Made by a program: the position numbers and the translations under genes. From Hyparrhenia diplandra (taxonomy: Eukaryota; Streptophyta; Magnoliopsida; Poales; Poaceae): a stretch of DNA of 64,000 nt. The DNA is taken from contig JADLZK010002605.1 in the NCBI GenBank assembly GCA_015847255.1, positions 62,001 through 126,000 on the forward strand, written 5' to 3'. The notes under the pieces were generated by a model. It was given only the letters and a program-made list of their open reading frames with translations. It was not told the origin of the DNA and did not search any database. Below, piece by piece: positions 55,695 to 64,000 of this stretch. Position 1 is the first letter of the stretch, and each line of letters begins with the position of its first letter.

Positions 55695-55925
55695 TGATTC
55701 CTGTCGGTTTATAATTCTGTCGGGAATTCTGTCGGTTGAGACGACAGCAAGCGAGGAGTCGCCGGATGGCGGGTGCCGTCGGGAGTTGCCCGTCGGAATG
55801 TATTCTTGTCGGTGGCCGTCGGGAGTAATGGACCTTTCCTGTCGACTCGTTCACGGCCGGCGTGTTCTGTCGGTTGCCCGTCGGGAGTGTGATTCTGTCG
55901 GTTTTCGGGTTATTCTGTCGGTTTC
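55695..55925. repeat. right sub-terminal repeats of the CACTA element
   Basis: At least eleven units such as TTCCTGTCGGTTT, TTCTGTCGGGAA, TTCTGTCGGTTG, TGCCGTCGGGAG, GCCCGTCGGAAT, TTCTTGTCGGTGG, GGCCGTCGGGAG and TTCTGTCGGTTTC, mirroring the left array. Confidence 0.9.
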
Positions 55926-55959
55926 AGGCCATCGAGGAAAAGTGTGCGATCCGGTAGTG

Positions 55960-56330
55960 CGCCGTGAGGAAGCGGACTCGAGGAAACCCGGCGTCGGCCC
56001 GCAAGGAAGCCCGACTGCCACTCCACCGAGCCGCCGCTGCCTGGGTGCGCGGCGCGGCCGCCATGGAGGCGCGAGGAGGCCGTGCGGGCTGCTGGCGGGC
56101 TCGTGGCGGTCGATCTTCCCTCCCGGGGACCGTTTGAGTGGTGCCCCGTCCTTTCTTCTTCCTGGACACGAGTCCAGATCACCCGGACGCTGCATCCGCT
56201 GCCCAACGCCCCCAACCTGAACCCTACTCGGGCTGGAGCCGGGCGACGGGCGCGCGGGTTGCCGCGTGAGCAGCAGGCCAGCAGCAGCGGCGCGCAGGGT
56301 TGCCGCGGCAAGTAGCAGGCCAGCAGCAAC
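55960..56330 (+). other. continuation of the GC-rich block after the CACTA insertion
   Basis: Same GC-rich texture as 46,390-47,128, beginning with the duplicated CGC. Open frames on both strands without recognised domains. A possible 3' splice site CATCTTAG lies at about 56,462-56,469, followed by an open stretch to 56,650. Confidence 0.35.
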
Positions 56331-59300
56331 GTGCAATACGTATACTCTTTCAACAAAACAAACTGTGTTGGATCTTGGCATTAATATTGAAGGTTCTTTA
56401 TTTGCATCCCCCTCCCGCATAGCGAGGGCACATCCCAATAATTTATCTCTCTTATTCCATTCATCTTAGGAAGCTGCCCTCCTGTCAGAAATTTTACCAA
56501 TGTTTATGCAGGATATGAGTGATTCTGGTAGATTCCTTCAACCTTCACGCAACCTGCTGCAGCACTTTCTGATAAGCATTTTCAAAAGCTTCATACAGGG
56601 GATTCGTGAGATGATGCCTTTGACCTCAAATTTGTTGCAGCCTTGCAGGTGATTTATATTGCCGGTTTAGTTTTTTTTTTGGATCTATGCTTCATTAATA
56701 TTTAGTTTCTCTTATGGTCACTCTAACTTCTTTTGTGCAGGAATTCATAAGAAACCTATCTGACAAAATGCAGCTGAGAGCACCACATTCTTGGGTTGTT
56801 CCATTACCAAAGCACGCCACACACAACGGTTGCTAAGGTGCAGTGTACCTTCCTTATATCATGTAGAGTTATTGATTTATGACTAACTTTTGGGTACTTA
56901 TCACTAACTTTTGGGTAATTTCCTAATAGGTCATTTGTTATTGACAACAACATATAAGAAAGCACGTGACGAAGGGATATATTCTTAGCTTCAGACCATA
57001 ATCTTAACATGTTTGCAAAGGTTAACTCAGCTTTTAAGCTTCTATCTACAATATTTATGTTTGGTAATTGTCTTCCCTGCTTCTGCCTGAAGCAGACACC
57101 CCGAGTCAGGATGCAGATATGGAGATACAAAAATAACTGCCGTGGTTCATGTTCAGGTAATCTTCTTAAAATGATTACAAATGTGTCCTTCGAACAAAAC
57201 AAGGAGTTTTGCATTCTCTGTTTTCATTGCAACATATACTGCAGTTGTTCATCTGTATCAACCAGGTGCTGTGTGGAATTGTCCAAGCAAACCAATATTG
57301 CGTTTGTGTGCCTTTCAACACTTCACATAGGCAAAATAATTTTCTATGTTCTCATATTATTTAATTTACGTACATGGTATGTGCAGGTATTAGTGGTCAT
57401 GGAATTATATGCAATTAACACAAGCAATGTGCAGTCCAAACTGTTTCCTGCCACTGTTTCCACTCCTGAAATTACCCTGTCTTGCTTTCAATACCTCTGT
57501 TTTTCAAACTATTTTTTGCCTCATCGACAAACAACATCACGATCTCAAATACGGACCGTGAAACACTGAAGTATTCTATGATGCTTCCTGACAGCGTACC
57601 AAACTCCAGTCATGCCACCTTTCCTCATAGTGTCGATTCATTGATCTCAAACTTATTTCAAAATGATCTCCCCATGATTATCTATTCCCTGACACAATGC
57701 TTGCTATATTTCAGGTTCAATCTAAGGGTGCATAGCCTATATGGCCTTTTCACATAATTGTTGGAGAGTCCAACGACAACAATTCTTTTCTTACAAAGGT
57801 AATTTTTTGTTCACCCACGATTTCTTCATAATATCTTCCGCAGAATTTATCGGTACAAGACTCTTTTAAGTTCATACAACTTTTTTCTGTGTGTTTTTGT
57901 TTTACAGCTTTACACAACAGCCAAGTGCTCTAGGTGGAACGTGCAAAGGACACAATTGATTCCTCAACTTTTTAGTCAATATATATGCAATATTAATTTC
58001 TCCTTACCATTCCCTTCTATCTTGGGTAGCACTAATAAAATTATTTGTTCCATAACACAACTCTTGCTATTTTAGGTCTAATTTGTAGTAGAAAACATCG
58101 TCATATAAGGGCCACATATGTTTTGTGTCCTCCATATACAGTTGTGTTTGCTCCGTAATTCTGTTTCTTCACCTCTTTTAATTTTACCATCAGGTTTGGA
58201 GTTATCTATTATGAATTGTTACTTAACCTCTTTTAATTTTACCATCAGGTTCTGAGAATCTCACTTGGCAAGACTGCATCTTTCCAACCAAGAAAAACAT
58301 AGATGGCATTAGCAGAAACCAGCATATCCTTGCCTGTCACTCAACGGATCAAAATGTTTGCGCCTCTTTGATTTTTGCCAAACCTGAACATACGAGGTAG
58401 AACAAGCTATATTGCAGTGATCTTAATGGCAGCTGCTGGTTAATTATTCAGAGCTAGCAGAGGAGATCAGCTATCTAGCTGCCTTTTTTATTATATATAT
58501 GAATATATCCATGAAAACATGTGTTGTCCTTTGGATTGCTGCATGCGTTAAGAAACCCAAATGCAAAAGCTTATTGATATTGGTCAGCCGTGAGTGGGGT
58601 GGTAATGGACGGCAGTTGTGTTGTGTTGCGTTGGTTCGTTGTGCCATATATAGGATAGCCTTCCTAAAGCTTCAAGTCCAACTATGATAAATATATTGAT
58701 TCTCTTCTGACAGGATGTTGTTCCTGTAATTTTTTACCAAAACTTACATGGAAAGAGATACAACATAGGCATTATGTGTTTCCATTGCTGTTGAATATAT
58801 ATTCCTGTTGAGGTTATGCTTACATTGATGACACCTAACAAAAAATTACCGTAATTTCTTCCATTTTACAACAGCTCATAGGAAAAACAAAGTCTCAATG
58901 TTACTCAGGTGGCTCCAATTGATCCTCAAGCACCATCTACTAAAATAATACAGTCATCAACAACTCAAGACAGGTAAATAATTCTTCATTGTTTCAACAT
59001 CATACCAAATGGCTCTCACACAATGTTCAAAATTAAGGGACCATGCTACAAGATCCACCACTGTATATCTAACTATATGGCTCTTATAGCATGTTCCAAA
59101 TTAAGGGACCCCCACTGTATGGCTCTCTTATAGCATATTATAGCATGTTCCAAATTAAAGGACCCCCATTGTATGGCTCTTCTAGCATATTCAAGCTCTC
59201 AAGTCACCATCACACCACATGTCATTCCTTCCATTTTGCAGCAACTCACAAGCAAAACTACCAGGAAGCTCCAATTCATCCTCAAGGAGAACATCAAAAG

Positions 59301-60250
59301 ACATAGTGAGAGGCACTTTACGAATTAGTAAAAACAATACAACTCCAAACACTCAAACAAATGTAATATCTAACATTTATATTGTACTCGACTGTTAATG
59401 CAGGTAGCTTTACAAATTCTTCTCACCATCAGCCATGAGCAACCGAGTTTAAGGGATTACATCAGCTACCGAGGAAACACTCAAACAAATAATTATATGT
59501 CTTTTTTATTTTAATACCAAAAGTTGCCATTTCTACACAATATTAGTTCTCTGCTTCATACATTTTGTATCTTCGTAATTGTCTGAAATAACAGTACCTC
59601 TTCCACAAAGTTCAGATTCAAATATGCTGAAAATGAACAGCAAATTTTTCGCCTGCAAATACTGATTGTCCTAATTGTGGTTCAAATCCTTAGTCATTAC
59701 AAATGAATCCTATAGTATAACCTACTTACTGCCCGCGGCAAGGAAGTTACATACATACATACATACAAATGGACCAAGGAAGTTACGGCTGAGCCAGCTT
59801 GGGCTACTTTAATTTGCTAATCCTTATGGACCTTCAAATGAAAAAGTTTATTTTATACCAAATAGATAATTGCATGTACTAATGATTTATATGATTTTGG
59901 GCCCCCCATCTTCATGGGCCCCTGGCCTGCGCCCTGCCTGCCCTCCCCTAGAGCCGGCTCAATTTGAATCCCTCTATGATTCTTCAAAGCAGATTAATCT
60001 TTTTGCTCTTTTTGGTCCTATTTATGATTTCTAGAAAATGATTTATAGATGCGGTTCAATTTCTGATTAGCCCTACAAAATCGATTTGTACAAGCGACCA
60101 AAAATACAGGGTGCCTCAACAAATCAATTTGTAGATGCCCAGTCGTCTCTACAAATCAATTTTCTAGGGTCTGATAGAGAGCCACCCCTACAAATCGTTG
60201 ATGTATAGAGACAGATAGGTAGAAATAGATGGGTCAGCTACCTCTATAAA
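56331..60250 (+). other. intron-like DNA, no gene recognised
   Basis: T-rich with several AG/GT-bounded short open stretches (for example 56,473-56,648 and 58,248-58,400), as in a spliced gene, but no domain could be named. Contains a local direct repeat at 59,080-59,190 (unit TTATAGCATGTTCCAAATTA plus GGGACCCCC) and a (TACA)4 run at about 59,752-59,767. Confidence 0.4.
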
Positions 60251-60299
60251 TCCTTTAGGTAGAAGTGCTACCCAGACTCATGGTGTTGTACTTGCCACT

Positions 60300-60632
60300 A
60301 TGGCATCTTTTTTTGGCAACAATCAAGTGTTCTCGTTGTCGAAACAATACAACACCATTTCTCGTTTCGGTGCAGAGCCGAAGTACCATGTCGTTGCCCA
60401 TGTCGTTGTAGAGTATTGCTGGCTTCATCAAGTTCACCACATCACGATTGTTAGATTGACCGCCGTTTATTGTGATAATGTTGGTGCAGTCTACATGACC
60501 ACCAATCTGGTTTATATCATCGTACAAAGAACATTGAGATCACATCCACTTGTTTCACAAGAAGGTAGCTTTGGGTCAAGTGCACGGGTTGCATGTCCCA
60601 TTCACGAAATACCTAAGACCAGGGTAGCTTAA
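60300..60632 (+). pseudogene. Ty1/copia RNase H relic
   Basis: The frame reads QYNTISRFGAEPKYHVVAHV, VVEYCWLHQV, then LTAVYCDNVGAVYMTTNLV and RTLRSHPLV. This follows the C-terminal RNase H pattern of plant copia polyproteins (SRSSAEAEYRAVAN, CWLRQLL, VYCDNVSAVYLTTNPV). The catalytic pattern is degenerate (AEPKY for AEAEY). No LTR, RT or integrase was found next to it, so it is an isolated remnant. Confidence 0.8.
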
Positions 60633-61331
60633 ACCCTTAACACCATCATGACGTAAATGATCCCCTGGCTGATTCTACCAATCAGTTAGAGGCTCGGGGC
60701 TACAACCAACGGGTGCGCATTGGACCCCGACCAAAGCCCACGAGGCCCGGGCCTCCATCGCCTGGGGGCTTCAGCCAACCGAGGTTAGCTTGGAAATAAA
60801 GCTGGAGCCTAAGTCAACCTGAACTCCTACTGCTCAAGGGGTCCCAGCAGCCTGGCTCGGATATACATCATCCTTAGACCAAAAATAGCCGATGAACTTG
60901 ACTTGACGTCGTTGCCATGGCTGTCATGTGTTTTTATCTTGCATATGCTTCATTATAAAATAGAGGGACATATGTTGATACCCAAAATGTGACTGGCAAT
61001 TGAAGACGGATTGAAAAATCACATGAAACAAAAATGATCAAAATTTGATCAAATTAGACAAATATTGCAAATTTTAGAGAAACCCAGTCTAGGCCAGTTT
61101 ATGGCAACGTTCGGACCAACCTAAAGAAACTGGCCTATGCCGGTTTTTACTGGCAGCGCACGGTGGCTTGTAGAATCCAACCTTGGCTGGTTTTGCCACA
61201 TTCGTGTCCAATATGTGATTTTCCTTTAAAATGTGATCCGATCTCGTGGGCAAAATAAATTATGTGTGGAATAAGTTTTCCTACCAGTATACCACCCTAT
61301 TTGTTTATATCAAAGGATCATAACCGATTGA

Positions 61332-61334
<3 letters not shown>
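60633..61334. other. no recognised content
   Basis: Mixed composition; may include the 3' part of the copia relic. No ORF or repeat assigned. Confidence 0.4.

Positions 61335-61397
<63 letters not shown>
61335..61397. repeat. (TA)n microsatellite, about 63 bp
   Basis: Uninterrupted AT dinucleotides directly left of the duplicated promoter-like segment. Confidence 0.95.
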
Positions 61398-61400
<3 letters not shown>

Positions 61401-61600
61401 CTATTATGCTGTAGCTGGCTACAGAATCAGATATTTTGTAGTCGGACCCAACCCATTGGAACCGACCGATCAGACCAGCCCTGGCTACCAACAAGGTTTT
61501 GGCTAATAAATGCAGCCATTTATTTTTACATTAAATTGATTGGATATATAACACACCCGTCAATCACGTTGCTTTCTAATTGCTCCATTCACCGCCCCGA
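61398..61600 (+). repeat. promoter-like segment, copy 1
   Basis: Shares phrases in the same order with 63,130-63,420: TAGCTGGCTACAGAAT, CGGACCCAACCCAT, GCAGCCATTTATT, TTGGATAT..., ACACCCGT and CACGTTGCTT. In both copies a GC-rich ORF begins shortly afterwards. Confidence 0.7.
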
Positions 61601-62244
61601 CATTCAGAAGGTCTCGCTTCATCCACACGGTCCTCGACGGCAACGCTAGGAGCGGCCCCTCGTCCCTCACCGGCGGCCGCGACAGCTTCTCTGGCATGGC
61701 GATGGCGGCTCCTCCCTTCCACCCGGCGGCCAGCTGCTACTTCCCCGTGCTCCTCCTCGCCCTCGCGGCAGACTGCACCGACTACCCCGGCGTGGCCTCC
61801 GTCGAGGCCGATGGTGCTGGTATCTTGCCGGACCTCCCCACCGGTGTTGTCCATCCAAGGACAGGCGGATCCCAGGCAACTGCCTCGCGCTGGGGCTCTC
61901 CGTGCGCCGTCACCGACATGCAGGCCATGCGGATCCCGGACCTTCTTCTCCGTGCAGAAGAACGCCATGTGCACGGACATAAAGGCCATATGCTGTTCCT
62001 GGTGGCCCACGCCGCCGTGGCTGCCGGCGCCGGATACAAGAGGCGCGCTGCTACGTCGCCCTTGGCCTATCATGTCAGGCGGAGGCGGCGGCATGGTGCC
62101 GGGGCGGCGCCGGCTTTGCTGGCCTGGTGCGTCTTCTCGTGCGGCCAGGTGCTGGCGTACGTGTTGCTGGCCACCGTCGCCGACGCGCTGCAGGCCTCCG
62201 TCGCGCCAAGCATGCCCAGCCGGCCGGGGATCAAATTCTGGTGA
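61580..62244 (+). CDS. unidentified GC-rich ORF, possible membrane protein
   Basis: An open frame from the ATG at 61,696 (183 residues) has hydrophobic stretches CYFPVLLLALAAD, LFLVAHAAVAAGAGY and LLAWCVFSCGQVLAYVLLAT, which could be membrane segments. An overlapping frame from 61,580 is also open for 230 codons, so GC bias may be the only reason. No domain was recognised. The GC content falls sharply after the stop at 62,244 and a plausible 3' region follows. It may be a broken gene, since hydrophobic parts sit between Arg-rich parts. Confidence 0.35.
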
Positions 62245-62469
62245 CATATATTATAGTATTTCACTTGTATAGTTGTATGCACGTGTACGCTAATTCATGT
62301 AATCTCGTAATCACTTTCCCTATCTTGTATGCGCACGCGCACGGCATATCTGCGTGATCTGCAAATGTTCATCATGTGTTATGTATTAATAATTAACGAT
62401 GAACGATATGTTCGTATTGATTTTGTTATATTCTTTTCTCTGGTTATACTATTGGAAAGCATCAAATTG

Positions 62470-62880
62470 TGCATGATTCTCGTAAATATCTCTTAGTGCA
62501 GATTCTGGTAACTATATTTCTAAATGCGGATTCTCGTAAATATTATTAATGCAAATTCTCGTAAATATTATTAGCATATTAGTGCAAATTCTCGTAATGC
62601 CTCCTGCTTTCAAATTATCGTAAACAGAGTGTGCATGCATACACTAATTCACTTGTATGCTGTATATATGCATCTCTACGTTCCGCTATCTTGCATATGC
62701 ACACGCATGGCAATTGGCAGATACGAAATCTATGATTATTTTATGGTAAATTTCTTTATTTGTTACGGTAACACTGGTCCCTCGATCGTATATTGAAATC
62801 TAATCATGGTAACTCCAAGTATGGTAACACGTTTACTTGCATGTGTAGATTAGTTGAAATATTCTCGTAACAGCCACTAA
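62470..62880. repeat. dispersed short repeat ATTCTCGTAA
   Basis: ATTCTCGTAA occurs at about 62,476, 62,531, 62,555, 62,588 and 62,862, with variants ATTCTGGTAA (62,504) and ATTATCGTAA. Three are followed by ATATTATTA. The later part has TATGGTAAC variants. No ORF in this AT-rich stretch. Confidence 0.75.
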
Positions 62881-63129
62881 AAGTACTCGTCCGCTAGCTT
62901 TTGGGACCCCACCGAAATCACCGTGATCTGCATGGACGAATTAACGTGAAGTAATTAATTACGGTTTTATTACCCATCTATCACGGTCACACGGTGGCAG
63001 CACGGCATGCATGCATTTATGAGCCTGGCTTGCTGGCTCGGTATATGGCGCGGTGAATGGCTGACGCTCGGCGCGGTAGGGTGGCCTGGCTACAGAATAT
63101 CAAATTCGTAGTGTAGCCTAGCTACAGAC

Positions 63130-63420
63130 TATACTTCCCTATAATAGAAGTGTTGCTCTATAGCTAGCCACAGAATATGTGATTTCAGTAGCGGACCCAA
63201 CCCATCCGATCCACGCCGGACCAGACCACCGATCGGCGGCAAGCGTCCAGCCCTCACATAAATGGGTTAATTAAGTTGATTCCGCATGCCTTGCCTCATT
63301 AATGTAGCCATTTATTATATTATATCCTGCTCAAAAAAAAATTATTATATTATATAAATTGGATGGGATACATTGGACACCCGTTAACCACGTTGCTTCC
63401 TAAATTTCCATTCGCCTTTC
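63130..63420 (+). repeat. promoter-like segment, copy 2
   Basis: Homologous in order to 61,398-61,600 (TAGCTAGCCACAGAAT, CGGACCCAACCCAT, GTAGCCATTTATT, ACACCCGTTAACCACGTTGC). It has an insertion relative to copy 1 around 63,240-63,290. Confidence 0.7.
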
Positions 63421-63914
63421 TTCATCTGTATGCATGGTCGCTTCTGCGGACTCTTCCTGCAAAGACGCCGCCATGCAAAGACGATGTTGGTCTTCTCCGA
63501 CGGCCCTCGCGGCGTACGCAAGGCGATGTCGGGCAACCATGCGCGCCTCCTGCGCGCCGTGGCCTGCCGCTTGCCGCGCGCGTGGCACCCGACACCTGCA
63601 GCCTCGACGCCTATTCCTCGCAGCCCAGCGGTGGCGGCCGGGAGGCTGGCCCGCCGGGCGCCCGCTCGCACGCCAAGGCCCCAACGCGGGGCAGCATCTT
63701 GACTCCTGATCCACGACAGCCTTCCACGGCGGCCTCGACATCGGCATGGTGGGCGCCAGTGATGATCGCGGTCATTGGGCGGGCCGCGGGAGGAGGCAGA
63801 CGACCACCGGTCGCTGTGGTGACCGCTGCTGCGATGGAGGCAGCCACCACGGGCGATGACGACACGCCGCCGCCGCGCCGGGACGCAAAGATACCGCCTA
63901 CACGGAGTGGGTGA
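63363..63914 (+). CDS. unidentified GC-rich ORF at the right edge
   Basis: Open frames overlap in several phases (63,363-63,914 is the longest, 183 codons). Arg/Ala/Pro-rich in all, with no motif. Its upstream DNA is a copy of that of the ORF at 61.6 kb, but the ORF itself is not obviously similar. Low support as a gene. Confidence 0.25.
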   Translation: MGYIGHPLTTLLPKFPFAFLHLYAWSLLRTLPAKTPPCKDDVGLLRRPSRRTQGDVGQPCAPPARRGLPLAARVAPDTCSLDAYSSQPSGGGREAGPPGARSHAKAPTRGSILTPDPRQPSTAASTSAWWAPVMIAVIGRAAGGGRRPPVAVVTAAAMEAATTGDDDTPPPRRDAKIPPTRSG

Positions 63915-64000
63915 AGATCAAGACCTTCCATCCGGCGACAACATCAGGGCGCGATTGGTCGATTGCTCAGCTCTGTTATTTTCCTATTTGAATCCATCTC

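Larger units (their letters stand above)
47129..55959 (+). mobile_element. CACTA (En/Spm) transposon, complete, duplication CGC
   Basis: The left end CACTGCGGACTACGG and the right end CGCACACTTTTC... read inwards as CACTACCGGATCG are imperfect inverted ends. The right terminus is CCGGTAGTG at 55,951-55,959. The 3-bp duplication CGC is at 47,126-47,128 and 55,960-55,962. Both ends carry dense GTCGG-type sub-terminal repeats. Inside are two plus-strand genes: tnp2-like transposase and tnpA-like protein, both with frameshifts. Length 8,831 bp. Confidence 0.9.

Noticed and set aside
55851..56438. Minus-strand ORF of 195 codons across the CACTA right end
   Set aside because: It crosses the transposon border and reads through sub-terminal repeats, so it is not a gene.
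61335..61397. Apparent start of a Tyr/Ile-rich ORF in the (TA)n tract
   Set aside because: It is the microsatellite read as codons.
1..64000. tRNA, rRNA or snRNA genes
   Set aside because: No cloverleaf, box A/B or rRNA-like stretch was recognised; the TGGCGCC sites are primer-binding sites, not tRNAs.

Overview
The window is nuclear DNA of a grass (Poaceae, perhaps a panicoid). This is inferred from the classes of plant transposon present, the Helitron end type, the very GC-rich exons beside AT-rich introns, and plant-only families such as DUF538. Nothing bacterial, organellar or viral was seen. Most of it is nested transposable elements. Only one plausible ordinary host gene was recognised, a DUF538 gene at about 29.1 kb, plus two weak gene-like loci near the right edge.

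Layout. 1-9,785: a decayed Ty3/gypsy element of the TAT type on the minus strand, running off the left edge, with gag, protease, RT, two RNase H modules and integrase, and an antisense ORF on the plus strand. 9,786-12,178: LTR-like sequence of another gypsy element, then a small MITE. 13,318-21,329: a Helitron-type 3' end on the minus strand, followed by plus-strand pieces of several unrelated genes (IMPL2-type phosphatase, adenine phosphoribosyltransferase, type-B response regulator, LRR receptor kinase, a Puf-like segment). 21,330-27,349: an LTR element with matching CATTT duplications that has lost almost its whole interior and carries a 2.8-kb PIF/Harbinger-type insertion. 28.9-29.7 kb: the DUF538 gene with TATA box. 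31-34 kb: CACTA-type ends, a hAT transposase relic and a receptor-kinase fragment.

34,096-42,993: a second TAT element on the plus strand (5' LTR, PBS, gag, PR, RT, RNase H, IN). Its gag is split by a Pack-MULE with a 9-bp duplication and a captured BAHD acyltransferase fragment. 42,994 to about 46,000: a short LTR plus PBS followed by non-coding sequence, probably a non-autonomous relative. 46.2-47.1 kb: 58-bp tandem repeats, a TATA box and a GC-rich gene-like block, broken at 47,128 by a complete CACTA element (47,129-55,959, duplication CGC) with tnp2-like and tnpA-like genes. The right end holds a Ty1/copia RNase H relic, a long (TA)n tract and a duplicated promoter-like segment before two GC-rich ORFs.

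The most striking signal is not a gene. The first TAT element is packed with the palindrome GAGCTC (about 44 copies by eye in 9.8 kb, about 11 in the other 54 kb). The second TAT element and its neighbour are packed with a different family, ACCTCCGC / ACCTTCGC / ACCCTCGC (about 39 copies in 12 kb). Both motifs run through LTR, untranslated and coding parts alike, which would fit a sequence-specific factor particular to each element family. All counts and similarities were judged by reading, without software.
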